From Pseudomonas resinovorans NBRC 106553 (lineage in GTDB: Bacteria > Pseudomonadota > Gammaproteobacteria > Pseudomonadales > Pseudomonadaceae): a stretch of 64,000 nt of DNA. A program made the position numbers and the translations under genes. Below are positions 16,303-24,721 of this stretch, piece by piece. Within the stretch, counting starts at the first letter, position 1; each line of letters starts with the position of its first letter. The stretch lies in NCBI RefSeq assembly GCF_000412695.1, contig NC_021499.1:5208001-5272000 (forward strand), in the 5' to 3' direction. Below the pieces are notes generated by a model. The model was not told the DNA's origin. It saw only the letters and a program-made list of their open reading frames with translations, and did not search any database.

Positions 16303-18363
16303 ATGCCTACAGATCCGCGCTATTCCATCCTCTTCGAGCCGGTCCGGATCGGCCCGGTGACCGCTCCCAACCGCTTCTTCCAGGTGCCCCACTGCAACGG
16401 CATGGGCCACCTGCGGCCGAACATGCTGGCGGCCATGCGTGGCATCAAGGCCGAGGGCGGCTGGGGTTCGGTGTGCACCGAGGTCACCGACATCCACCCC
16501 ACCTCCGACCAGAGCCCCTACGCCGAGGGCAAGTTGTGGGACGACGGCGATATCCCGGCGGTGGAAGCCATGACCCGTGCCGTGCATGCCCACGGAGCCC
16601 TGGCCGGTATCGAGCTGGCGCACCTGGGGCTGGCCTTCGGCAACCAGGACTCGCGCATGGCGCCGCTGGCCCCCTCGCACCGGTCCATCGTGCTGGACGA
16701 GCCAATCCAGGCCCGCGCCATGTCCTTGAGCGATATCCGCGACCTGCGCAAATGGCACCGCGACGCCGCCCTGCGCGCCAAGCGCGCCGGCTTCGACATC
16801 ATCTACTGCTACGCCGCGCACAACCTGTCGATCCTCCAGCAGTTCCTCCTCCCGCGTTACAACAGCCGCAGCGACCAGTACGGTGGCTCGCTCACCAACC
16901 GCGTGCGCCTGCTGCGCGAAGTGCTGGAAGACACCAAGGAGGCGGTGGGCGACCGCTGCGCCGTGGCCCTGCGCTTCGCCGTGGACGAGCTGATGGGCGC
17001 GGACGGCCTGCGCTGCGAGGAAGAAGGCCGCGAGGTGGTGGAAATGCTCGCCGAGATCCCCGACCTCTGGGACGTGAACATCAGCGGCTGGCCCAATGAC
17101 TCGGGCACCTCGCGCTTCACCCAGGAGGGCTTCCAGGAGCCCTACATCGCCTTCGTCAAACGGGTCACCAGCAAGCCGGTGGTGGGCGTCGGCCGCTACA
17201 CCTCGCCGGACACCATGGTGCGCCTGATCAAGTCCGGGATGATGGACCTGGTGGGCGCGGCCAGGCCGTCCATCGCCGACCCCTTCCTGCCGAACAAGAT
17301 CCGCGAGGACCGCCTGGACGATATCCGCGAGTGCATCGGTTGCAACATCTGCGTCTCGGCCGACTACAACATCGTCCCCCTGCGCTGCACCCAGAACCCC
17401 ACCATGGGCGAGGAATGGCGGCGCGGCTGGCACCCGGAGCGGATGAACCCGAAGCGCTCCGACGATTCGGTACTGGTGGTCGGCGCCGGCCCCGCCGGCC
17501 TGGAAGCCGCCCGCGCCCTGGGCGAGCGTGGCTACAACGTGGCCCTGGCCGAAGCCGGCGAAACCCTCGGCGGCCGGGTGATGCTCGAAGGCGCCCTGCC
17601 CGGCCTTGCGGAATGGCGACGGGTGGCCGACTACCGCATCCTCCAGCTGCAGAAATCCACCCGCGTCGACGTCTACCGCGACAGCCGCCTCAGCGCCGAG
17701 GACGTGCTCGGTTTCGGCTTCGCCCATGTGCTGCTGGCCACTGGCTCGACCTGGCGCGACGACGGCGTGGGCCGTACCCACCACCGCGCCATCCCCGGTC
17801 TCGAGCACCGCCCGCTGTTCACCCCGGACGACCTGATGGCCGGCCGCCTGCCCCGTGGCGAGGTGCTGATCTTCGACGACGAGAGCTTCTACATGGGCGG
17901 CGTGCTCGCCGAGCTGCTGGTGAAGAACGGTTGCCAGGTGACCCTGGTGACGCCCTTCCCGGTGGTCTCGCCCTGGGCCGACAACACCATGGAACAGGGA
18001 CGCATCCAGGGTCATCTGCTGGAGCTGGGGGTGAAGATCCTCGCCAACCAGCGGCTCAGCGCCCTGGACGCAGAAAGCGCGGTGCTTGCCTGCAGCTTCA
18101 CCGACCGCGAAAGCCGCCTGCACACCGACGCCGTGGTGCTGGTGACCGAACGCAGCCCGAACGAGGAACTCCTCCTGCAACTGCAGGCCAACCCCGCCGC
18201 GTTGCACGACGCCGGGATCAAGACCCTGCGGCCGATCGGCGACTGTTTCGCCCCCGGCATCATCGCCAGCGCCGTGTACCACGGCCACCAGGCCGCCCGC
18301 GAGCTGGAAGAGCCGGAAGACGCCATCGGCTTTCGCCGCGAACGCATCATCGTCATAGGCTGA
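16303..18363 (+). CDS. FMN/[4Fe-4S] amine dehydrogenase (trimethylamine/histamine dehydrogenase family)
   Basis: An iron-sulfur flavoprotein of 686 aa that oxidatively cleaves an amine. Domain order: OYE-type FMN barrel (1-~340), [4Fe-4S] loop (C344, C347, C350, C362), then a pyridine-nucleotide-disulfide-oxidoreductase fold beginning VLVVGAGPAGLEAARAL. Cys31 in QVPHCNGMG matches the Cys that carries covalent 6-S-cysteinyl FMN in trimethylamine dehydrogenase. Tyr170, His173 and Asp266 match its catalytic residues. Of its aromatic bowl only Trp263 remains: Tyr60 is Val61 and Trp355 is Asp354. Asp at that position is known for histamine dehydrogenase, so a primary or di-amine substrate is more likely than trimethylamine. 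DgcA/StcD-like demethylases are the alternative. GAGGA precedes the ATG. The two next genes are a cupin and a PotF-like protein. Confidence 0.88.
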   Translation: MPTDPRYSILFEPVRIGPVTAPNRFFQVPHCNGMGHLRPNMLAAMRGIKAEGGWGSVCTEVTDIHPTSDQSPYAEGKLWDDGDIPAVEAMTRAVHAHGALAGIELAHLGLAFGNQDSRMAPLAPSHRSIVLDEPIQARAMSLSDIRDLRKWHRDAALRAKRAGFDIIYCYAAHNLSILQQFLLPRYNSRSDQYGGSLTNRVRLLREVLEDTKEAVGDRCAVALRFAVDELMGADGLRCEEEGREVVEMLAEIPDLWDVNISGWPNDSGTSRFTQEGFQEPYIAFVKRVTSKPVVGVGRYTSPDTMVRLIKSGMMDLVGAARPSIADPFLPNKIREDRLDDIRECIGCNICVSADYNIVPLRCTQNPTMGEEWRRGWHPERMNPKRSDDSVLVVGAGPAGLEAARALGERGYNVALAEAGETLGGRVMLEGALPGLAEWRRVADYRILQLQKSTRVDVYRDSRLSAEDVLGFGFAHVLLATGSTWRDDGVGRTHHRAIPGLEHRPLFTPDDLMAGRLPRGEVLIFDDESFYMGGVLAELLVKNGCQVTLVTPFPVVSPWADNTMEQGRIQGHLLELGVKILANQRLSALDAESAVLACSFTDRESRLHTDAVVLVTERSPNEELLLQLQANPAALHDAGIKTLRPIGDCFAPGIIASAVYHGHQAARELEEPEDAIGFRRERIIVIG

Positions 18364-18377
18364 TTCGGGAGAACCAC

Positions 18378-18743
18378 ATGAGCCTCGGTATCGACAGCGT
18401 CATCGATTTCGCCGCCAGCCCGGCCCAGCCGCTGGTGGAAACCATCGACCACGGGGACCTGCTCTCGCCGCCCTACCAGGCGCGCACCTGGGTCCATTAC
18501 CAGGACCCCAGCGGCGCCTTCGTCGCGGGCGTCTGGGAGGCCGGTTCCTGCGTCGAGAAATTCGTGGCCGAGCATGAGGAGTTCTGCCAGATTCTGCAGG
18601 GCACCGTGCGCCTGACGGACGAACAGGGCGAGGCCAAGGAGTTCGGCCCGGGCAGCCAGTTCACCATTGCCGCGGGGTTCCGCGGGCTCTGGGAGAACCT
18701 CGGCACGGTCCGCAAGGCCTACGTCACCTGGGCCGCCCCATGA
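18378..18743 (+). CDS. Small cupin-fold protein (DUF861/cupin_3 type)
   Basis: A single-domain cupin of 121 aa (GVWEAGSCVEKFVAEHEEFCQILQG, then a GPGSQFTIAAGFRG turn). It starts 14 bases after the amine dehydrogenase stop, with GGGAG upstream. Such cupins often sit beside polyamine and amine oxidoreductases in Pseudomonas, and another lies at 34649-34993 behind a gamma-glutamylputrescine-oxidase-like gene. Its function is unknown; binding or isomerising a labile imine/aldehyde product is a guess. Confidence 0.8.
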   Translation: MSLGIDSVIDFAASPAQPLVETIDHGDLLSPPYQARTWVHYQDPSGAFVAGVWEAGSCVEKFVAEHEEFCQILQGTVRLTDEQGEAKEFGPGSQFTIAAGFRGLWENLGTVRKAYVTWAAP

Positions 18744-18787
18744 CCCTCAACGAATCCCCACAACAATAAGCAGATCGGGAGTCGAAC

Positions 18788-19888
18788 ATGCCACTTGGCA
18801 AGACCTTGCTCGCCCTCGCCTGCTCCGTCGCGCTCTGCCTGGGCACCGCCCGGGCCGCCGAGGCGGAGAAGCTGGTGAACATCTACAACTGGGCCAACTA
18901 CATCGACCCGCAGGTGCTCAAGGACTTCGAGCGCGACACCGGCATCCGCCCGGTGTACGACGTCTACGACTCCAACGAGACCCTGGAGGGCAAGCTGCTC
19001 GCCGGCAACACCGGCTACGACCTGGTGGTACCCTCCAACAACTTCCTCGGCTACCAGGTTCGCGCCGGCGTCTTCCGTCCGCTGGACAAGTCGCGCATTC
19101 CCAATCTGGCCGGGCTCGACCCGCAGCTGGTGCAGCAGCTGCAAGCCGTCGACCCCGACAATCGCCACGGCGCGCCCTACCTCTGGGCCTCCACCGGGAT
19201 CGTCTACAACCACGACAAGGTGGCCGCAGCCCTGGGCGGCGAGGTGCCGACCTCCTGGGCGCTGCTGTTCGAGCCAGGAAACATGGAGAAGCTGGCCCGC
19301 TGTGGCGTGGCCTTCCTCGACTCGGCGGACGAGGTGCTGAACTCGGTGCTGCTCTACCTCGGCGTCGACCCCAACCAGGCAACCGCCGAGGACTACCGCA
19401 AGGCCGAGGCGCAGCTGCGCAAGGTGCGTCCCTACATCACCTACTTCAACTCGGTGAAGTACACGGCGGACCTGGCCAACGGCGACATCTGCATCGCCCT
19501 GGCCTACTCCGGCGACGCCGGCCAGGCCAACGAACGCGCCCGCGAAGCGGGTAAGCCGGCACGCATCGGCTACCTGCAACCCCGGGAAGGCAGCAAGATC
19601 GCCTTCGACATGATGGCCATTCCCGCCGACGCCAAGCACCCGGAAAACGCCGAGGCCTTCATCGACTACGTGCTCGCGCCCAAGGTCATGGCGCGTATCA
19701 CCGACTATGTGCGCTACCCCAACGCGGTGCCGGCGTCGCGGCAGTTCATGTCGGCCGAAGCCGCCAGCGACCCGATCATCCACCCCGCCCCCGAGGCGCT
19801 GGGCAAGCTGGTGGTGATCAAACCACCGGAGCAGAAGCTGATGCGCCTGCAAACACGCCTCTGGAACCAGTTGAAGGGTGGGAAGTGA
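18788..19888 (+). CDS. PotF/SpuD-like periplasmic polyamine-binding protein
   Basis: A periplasmic receptor of 366 aa with a signal peptide (MPLGKTLLALACSVALCLGTARA). The mature start KLVNIYNWANYIDPQVLKDF and GNTGYDLVVPSNNF are typical of PotF/SpuD. Unlike the protein at 14154-15248 it keeps acids at two PotF positions (Glu in SADEVLN and Asp in IAFDMMAIP), but Asp39 is Asn37 and the pocket Trp is Tyr (AYSGD). That favours a true di- or polyamine ligand. It is the last gene of the flavoenzyme-cupin-binding protein unit and may share the permeases encoded at 5171-7011. Confidence 0.9.
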   Translation: MPLGKTLLALACSVALCLGTARAAEAEKLVNIYNWANYIDPQVLKDFERDTGIRPVYDVYDSNETLEGKLLAGNTGYDLVVPSNNFLGYQVRAGVFRPLDKSRIPNLAGLDPQLVQQLQAVDPDNRHGAPYLWASTGIVYNHDKVAAALGGEVPTSWALLFEPGNMEKLARCGVAFLDSADEVLNSVLLYLGVDPNQATAEDYRKAEAQLRKVRPYITYFNSVKYTADLANGDICIALAYSGDAGQANERAREAGKPARIGYLQPREGSKIAFDMMAIPADAKHPENAEAFIDYVLAPKVMARITDYVRYPNAVPASRQFMSAEAASDPIIHPAPEALGKLVVIKPPEQKLMRLQTRLWNQLKGGK

Positions 19889-19910
19889 GGCCCCCTTGTG
19901 GGGGCGATCT

Positions 19911-20004
19911 TGTGGGGGCGATTTCAATCGCCAAGCAGGCCGAAGGCCTGCCCCAGAGGCTCGGGGAAACTGCGTTGCCCTTGGCGAATGAATTCGCCCC
20001 CACA
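19911..20004. repeat. Long REP-like palindrome (TGTGGGGGCGA...TCGCCCCCACA)
   Basis: Outer arms TGTGGGGGCGATTTCAATCGCC and GGCGAATGAATTCGCCCCCACA enclose an inner hairpin (CAGGCCGAAGGCCTG). This is the same family as 42615-42711 and the three copies in 62398-62914. Confidence 0.8.
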
Positions 20005-20021
20005 GGTATTTCCCCGGATAT

Positions 20022-20088
20022 CTACGTCTGCTCCAGCGCCTTGAGCAAGCGCACCGCCTCGCCGCCGGTCACCGCGCGGTGGTCGAAG
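20022..20088 (-). pseudogene. Vestigial 3' end of a second E2 (acyltransferase) gene
   Basis: Read on the minus strand these bases give FDHRAVTGGEAVRLLKALEQT and a stop. This closely matches the C-terminus of the neighbouring E2 gene (FDHRAVTGGEAARFFKALVQ...). The similarity stops exactly where a REP palindrome begins at 20088. It is therefore a leftover of a duplicated or recombined E2 gene end rather than a separate gene. Confidence 0.7.
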
Positions 20089-20158
20089 TAGGATGGGTTG
20101 AGCCTGCGATACCCATCGGCTGATGTGATGGGTATCGCTCCGCTCAACCCATCCTACG
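20088..20158. repeat. REP-like palindrome (GTAGGATGGGTTGAGC family)
   Basis: Arms GTAGGATGGGTTGAGC and GCTCAACCCATCCTAC with inner GATACCCATC/GATGGGTATC. It is inserted between the E2 gene-end remnant and the intact E2 gene. Same family as 13312-13383, 32959-33067 and 35024-35093. Confidence 0.85.
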
Positions 20159-20215
20159 AGCTGAAAGGTGGGCGGTGAGTCGCGAGCCCAATGGGTGATC
20201 CCGTAGCCCGGCTCC

Positions 20216-21322
20216 CTACGGCTGCTCCAACGCCTGTACCAACGCCTTGAAGAAGCGCGCCGCCTCGCCACCGGTCACCGCCCGGTGGTCGAAGGTCAGG
20301 GACAGCGGCAGCACCGGGTGGATTTCCACCTTGCCCTGCCAGGCCACCACCTCGTCGCGGATGCCACCGGCGCCGATGATCGCCACCTGGGGTGGTACCA
20401 CCACGGGGTTGGCGTAGCGGCCGAACAGGGTGCCGAAGTTGGACAGGGTGAGGGTAGCGCCCATCATTTCCTGGGGCGGGATGGAGCGCGCCTTCACATC
20501 CGCCCGCAGCCGTGCCATGCCTTCCTTGAGGTCCTCCGCGCTGCGTCCGCCAACATCCCGCAGCACCGGTACGAAGAGGCCGTCCGGCGTGTCGACGGCG
20601 ATGCCGAGGTCGAGCTTGTGGTGCTGGCGGATGGACAGGGCGCGACCGTCGAACCAGCTGTTGAGGATGGGTTCCACCTCGCAGGCAGCGGCGATGGCCT
20701 TGCCCAGGCGGATCAGCGGGTCGCGGGCTTCCGGCCAGCGGTGCAGGTCGGCGTCGCCGAACAGGGTCACCGGCACCACTTCGGCATGGGAGCGCGCCAT
20801 GTTGATCGCCATGCTGCGGCGCACACCCCGCAGGCGCTCGCCACCGAAGCTGTCGCGGGCACTCTGGGCTGCCTGCTCCACATCCGAACGGGTCACCAGG
20901 CCGTCGGGGCCGGAGCCGGCCAGGGCGGCCAGTTCCACGCCCATCTGCCGTGCCAGTTGGCGCACCGCCGGGGTGGCGCGTGGCGCCAGGTGTTCGCGGG
21001 TGGACGGCGCGGCACCGACGAAGAAGCTGTCGGCCTGGGCGTTGCCGCCGCCTTCCAGGCGACCGACCACGGTGCCGGCGTCGGCGTCCTCGCCTTCATA
21101 GCCCAGCAGCGGCTCGCCCACGTGGAGCAGGTCGCCCTCCTTGCCGAAGGTCTTGGCCACCACGCCGTCGTAGGGGGCCGGGATGTCCACCAGGGCCTTG
21201 GCGGTTTCCACCGAGACCAGCAGTTGGTCGGCCTTGACGCTGTCCCCCACTGTCACGTGCCACTGGACGATCTCGGCTTCCTGCAGGCCTTCACCCAGGT
21301 CGGGCAGTTTGAAGTATTTCAT
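20216..21322 (-). CDS. Dihydrolipoamide acyltransferase (E2) of a branched-chain 2-oxoacid dehydrogenase
   Basis: The core E2 subunit that transfers the acyl group from E1 to CoA; 368 aa. Domains: one lipoyl domain (about 2-75; lipoyl-Lys in VETAKALVD), a peripheral-subunit-binding domain (about 113-150; ATPAVRQLARQMGVELAALAG) and the catalytic domain. The C-terminal active-site motif reads DHRAVTGG, with Thr where many E2s have Asp (DHRxxDG). Its upstream neighbours are E1beta, E1alpha and leucine dehydrogenase on the same strand. No E3 gene is here, so a lipoamide dehydrogenase from elsewhere must serve. The 3' end differs from an adjacent vestigial copy. Confidence 0.92.
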   Translation of the reverse strand: MKYFKLPDLGEGLQEAEIVQWHVTVGDSVKADQLLVSVETAKALVDIPAPYDGVVAKTFGKEGDLLHVGEPLLGYEGEDADAGTVVGRLEGGGNAQADSFFVGAAPSTREHLAPRATPAVRQLARQMGVELAALAGSGPDGLVTRSDVEQAAQSARDSFGGERLRGVRRSMAINMARSHAEVVPVTLFGDADLHRWPEARDPLIRLGKAIAAACEVEPILNSWFDGRALSIRQHHKLDLGIAVDTPDGLFVPVLRDVGGRSAEDLKEGMARLRADVKARSIPPQEMMGATLTLSNFGTLFGRYANPVVVPPQVAIIGAGGIRDEVVAWQGKVEIHPVLPLSLTFDHRAVTGGEAARFFKALVQALEQP

Positions 21323-21356
21323 CGTGCGCTCCTTGTCTAGGCATGGTTCTGCTTGT

Positions 21357-22358
21357 CTAGGCGTAGTTCAGCACCAGCTCGCAAGCGGCGAGTACGTCCT
21401 CGGGGCTCGGGATGTAGAGCTGCTCCAGGCGGTACAGCGGCGGCGGGATATCCGGCGCGGTGACCCGCTGGATGGGCGCCTGCAGGTCGAGCAGCGCGCG
21501 CTCGTAGAGACTGGCGGCGATTTCCGCGCCCACCCCGCAGCTGCGCGGCGCCTCGTGGACGATCACGCAGCGACCGGTCTTGCGCACCGAGGCTTCGAGG
21601 GTGTCGAGGTCCAGCGGCTTGATACTGGCGACGTCTATCACCTCGGCGGACACGCCCCGCTCCTCCAGCATCCGGGCGGCCTGCAGGGTCTCGTGGACGC
21701 TGGCGCCCCAACTGATGAGGGTGATGTCCGAGCCCTCGCGCAGGGTGAAACAGGTATCCAGCGGCAGGCGCCTGCCGTCGTCGATGATCGGTTGCGGGTT
21801 CATCCGGTAGAGCCTCGTGGGTTCGAGGAAGATCACCGGGTCCGGGTCGTCGATGGCCGACAGCAGCAGCCCGTAGGCCCGCGCCGGCGACGACGGGATC
21901 ACCACCCGCAGGCCGGGGATGTGGGCGAACAGTGCCTCGGTGCTTTCGCTGTGGTGCTCCGGCGCGCGGATACCGGCACCCATGGGGCTGCGCAGAACCA
22001 TGGGGCAGCTGAGCCGGCCACGGGTGCGGCAGCGGATGCGGCTGGCGTGGGACACCAGGTGCTCCATGGCGGCGTAGATGAAGCCGAGGAACTGGATTTC
22101 CATCACCGGTTTCAAGCCCTGGGCGGCCATGCCCACGGCGAGGCCGGCGATCATTGTTTCCGCCAGCGGGGTGTCGATCACCCGCTTGAAGCCGAAGCGG
22201 TCGCGCAGGCCGAGGGTGGCGCGGAACACGCCGCCATTGACGCCAACGTCTTCGCCCAGCACCACGACGTTCTCGTCTTCCTGCATGGCGCGGTGCAGGG
22301 CCAGGTTGACGGCTTCGAGCAGGGCGCGTTTCTCAAGGGTGTCGTTGAGGTTACTCAT
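21357..22358 (-). CDS. 2-oxoisovalerate dehydrogenase E1 beta subunit
   Basis: The beta chain of the thiamine-diphosphate-dependent E1 decarboxylase, 333 aa. It has the transketolase pyrimidine-binding fold (NLALHRAMQEDENVVVLGEDVG) and a C-terminal transketolase domain (GRCVIVHEAPRSCGVGAEIA). Its start overlaps the E1alpha gene end by 8 bases, indicating coupled translation and a 1:1 complex. Typical length for BkdA2/AcoB-like proteins. The E2 gene follows after 34 bases. Confidence 0.93.
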   Translation of the reverse strand: MSNLNDTLEKRALLEAVNLALHRAMQEDENVVVLGEDVGVNGGVFRATLGLRDRFGFKRVIDTPLAETMIAGLAVGMAAQGLKPVMEIQFLGFIYAAMEHLVSHASRIRCRTRGRLSCPMVLRSPMGAGIRAPEHHSESTEALFAHIPGLRVVIPSSPARAYGLLLSAIDDPDPVIFLEPTRLYRMNPQPIIDDGRRLPLDTCFTLREGSDITLISWGASVHETLQAARMLEERGVSAEVIDVASIKPLDLDTLEASVRKTGRCVIVHEAPRSCGVGAEIAASLYERALLDLQAPIQRVTAPDIPPPLYRLEQLYIPSPEDVLAACELVLNYA

Positions 22359-23445
22359 GACCGCGGCCCTCCTCGCGACGTGCGACCCGCTCCATCAGCA
22401 TTTCGCGCTGATCCCCGAGTGCCGCCGGCCAACGTGCGTAGACGTGGTCGAGCACCGCTTCCACTGGCTGGGTGCCGGCGTTCTCGAAGTTATCCACAGC
22501 CGCCTGGACCTGGCGCTGGCAGTCGGCGATGAGCGCCTGTTCGCGGCCTTCATCCCAGGCCTCGCTGGCGGCGAGGAATGCCTGCAGGCGCTTGATGGGC
22601 TCTTCCTGCCAGGCCGCCTTGACCTCGTCGGCATCGCGGTAGCGGGTGGCGTCGTCGGCGGTGGTGTGGTCGCCCAGGCGGTAGCTGATGCACTCCAGCA
22701 GCACCGGGCCCTTGCCATGGCGGGCGCGATCCAGCGCCCATTGCACGCGGTCGTAGACGGCCAGCACGTCGTTGCCGTCCACCTGCTCGCCGTGGAAGCC
22801 GGCACCTATGGCCTTCTGCGCCAGGGTCGGCGCGCCGCTCTGGATGCGCCGGGGTACCGAGATGGCCCACTGGTTGTTGTTCACCACGAAGACCACCGGC
22901 AGTTGCCAGGCGCCGGCCACGTTGAGGGCTTCGAGGAAGTCGCCCTTGCTGGTGGCGCCGTCGCCGCAGGTGGTGACCACCGCGCGGTGCTGGCCACGGA
23001 TCTTGATGGCCGTGGCCACGCCGCAGGCATGCAGGGACTGGGTGGCGATGGGCACGCAGATGGGAAAGTCCTCTTTCGAGCGCGGGTCCTGGAAGTCGCT
23101 GCCGCGTTCGTCGCCGCCCCAGTACAGGAGGATTTCCTCCATGCGCACGCCGCGCATCAGTTGCACGGCGGTGTCGCGGTAGTAAGGCACCAGCACGTCG
23201 TCGTCGCGCAGCAGGCTGCCGATGGCGACGCCTATGGCCTCCTGGCCCAGGGTCGGGGCGTAGGTGCCGATGCGGCCGGTGCGCTGCAGGGCCACCGCCT
23301 TCTGGTCGAAGAGGCGGGTCAGCACCATGCGGCGATAGAGATCAGTGAGGAGGTTGAAGTCGTCGCCCCAGGCCGGCAGCTCGCCGACCAGGCGTCCCTC
23401 TGGGTCGAGGAAGCGCGTATAGGGCAGTTCGATCCGGTTGGACAT
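22351..23445 (-). CDS. 2-oxoisovalerate dehydrogenase E1 alpha subunit
   Basis: The alpha chain of E1, which carries most of the thiamine-diphosphate site; 364 aa. The ThDP/Mg motif is GDGATSKGDFLEALN...VVNNNQWAIS. The phosphorylation-loop-like region YRLGDHTTADDATRYRD is characteristic of branched-chain E1alpha. AAGGAG lies 8 bases before the ATG. With leucine dehydrogenase upstream, the unit would carry Leu/Ile/Val through oxoacids to acyl-CoAs. Confidence 0.93.
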   Translation of the reverse strand: MSNRIELPYTRFLDPEGRLVGELPAWGDDFNLLTDLYRRMVLTRLFDQKAVALQRTGRIGTYAPTLGQEAIGVAIGSLLRDDDVLVPYYRDTAVQLMRGVRMEEILLYWGGDERGSDFQDPRSKEDFPICVPIATQSLHACGVATAIKIRGQHRAVVTTCGDGATSKGDFLEALNVAGAWQLPVVFVVNNNQWAISVPRRIQSGAPTLAQKAIGAGFHGEQVDGNDVLAVYDRVQWALDRARHGKGPVLLECISYRLGDHTTADDATRYRDADEVKAAWQEEPIKRLQAFLAASEAWDEGREQALIADCQRQVQAAVDNFENAGTQPVEAVLDHVYARWPAALGDQREMLMERVARREEGRGHE

Positions 23446-23537
23446 GGCAGTACTCCTTACACCTTTTGGGTGCTTGCGCAGGGCCCGGGGCTTGTGGCCC
23501 CAGGAGCTAACGGGCCGGGCCGCTGGTTGGCGGCCGT

Positions 23538-24557
23538 TCAGCCGAACAGAATGCGCTCGGCCAGGGCGTCGGCGACCCGCGCTGGGGATCGCTTGTCGGC
23601 CTGGGCGTGCGCGTAGATCTCGGTGAGTCGCTGGCGGATCTGCGACAGGTGCGCGGTGATCGCCGGCAGTGTTTCGCCCTTGTGCTTGAGGGCGACGTAG
23701 ATGAGCCCGCCGGAGTTGATCACGTAGTCCGGCGCATAGAGGATCCCGCGCGCTTCCATTTCGTCGGCGATCTCGGCGCTGGCGAGCTGGTTGTTGGTGG
23801 CGCCGGCTACCGCCGCGCAGCGCAACTGGCCCACGGTCTGGGCATTGAGGATGCCGCCCAGGCCGCAGGGCGCGAGGATGTCGCAGGGGGTGGTGAGCAA
23901 GGCGCCGCTGGCCACCGGCTGTGCGCCCAGTTGCTCCACCGCCAGTTGCACGCGCCCGGCGTCGAGGTCGCTGACCAGCAGTTCGGCACCCACCGCATGG
24001 AGCTGCTCGGCCAGGGCGTAGCCCACATGGCCGAGGCCCTGCACGGCCACGCGCAGGCCTTCCAGGTCATCGCTGCCGAGGCGCGCGTGGGCGGTGGCAC
24101 GGATGCCGGCGAACACACCGAGGGCGGTATGCGACGAGGGATCGCCCGCGGCCGTGGTGCTGGTGACGTGGCCGGTCTGCTGGGCGATGCAGTCCATGTC
24201 GGCGCTGGAGGTGCCGCTGTCGACCGCGGTGATGTAGCGGCCGTTGAGGGATTCGATCATGCGCCCGAAGGCTTCGAACAAGGCGGCGCGGTTATCCACA
24301 TGGGCCGGCCGGATGATCACCGCCTTGCCGCCGCCCTGCTCCAGGCCGGCCAGGGCCGCCTTGTAGCTCATGCCCTGGGCGAGGCGGATGGCGTCGCGGA
24401 TGGCGCTTTCATCATCGGGGTAGGCGAGGTATCGGCACCCGCCAAGGGCTGGGCCGAGGCGAGTGTTGTGGATGGCGATGATGGCCTTGAGTCCGGTGGC
24501 GGGATCGTTGGCAAGGTGCAACGCCTCCAGCCGGGCGGTTTCCATCATGGCGAACAT
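23538..24557 (-). CDS. Leucine (branched-chain amino acid) dehydrogenase
   Basis: NAD-dependent oxidative deamination of leucine, valine and isoleucine to the 2-oxoacids; 339 aa. The substrate lysines are in GLEQGGGKAVII and the GGCRYLAY segment, and the Rossmann motif is VQGLGHVGYALAEQL. The chosen ATG has GGGAG 7 bases upstream; the longer frame adds about 49 residues with no family match. It is the first gene of a minus-strand operon with E1alpha, E1beta and E2, which supplies its next step. The same order is known in P. aeruginosa. Confidence 0.92.
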   Translation of the reverse strand: MFAMMETARLEALHLANDPATGLKAIIAIHNTRLGPALGGCRYLAYPDDESAIRDAIRLAQGMSYKAALAGLEQGGGKAVIIRPAHVDNRAALFEAFGRMIESLNGRYITAVDSGTSSADMDCIAQQTGHVTSTTAAGDPSSHTALGVFAGIRATAHARLGSDDLEGLRVAVQGLGHVGYALAEQLHAVGAELLVSDLDAGRVQLAVEQLGAQPVASGALLTTPCDILAPCGLGGILNAQTVGQLRCAAVAGATNNQLASAEIADEMEARGILYAPDYVINSGGLIYVALKHKGETLPAITAHLSQIRQRLTEIYAHAQADKRSPARVADALAERILFG

Positions 24558-24721
24558 GGCGGGCTCCCTTCCTGACGTTAGGGCCAGTATAGGCCGAGCT
24601 GCGCCTTCCGCCCCCTCCGATGGCGACATAAGCCGGTCCGGCGAGATAACCGCCTTGCGTGCCACTACTGGACGAAAATCAACCAGTTGGCTACAAGGAA
24701 TCAACCCTCCGGAGAGACGTC

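Noticed and set aside
16228-18288. A 686-codon open frame opposite the amine dehydrogenase
   Set aside because: Same artefact; the sense strand carries the flavin and iron-sulfur motifs in order.
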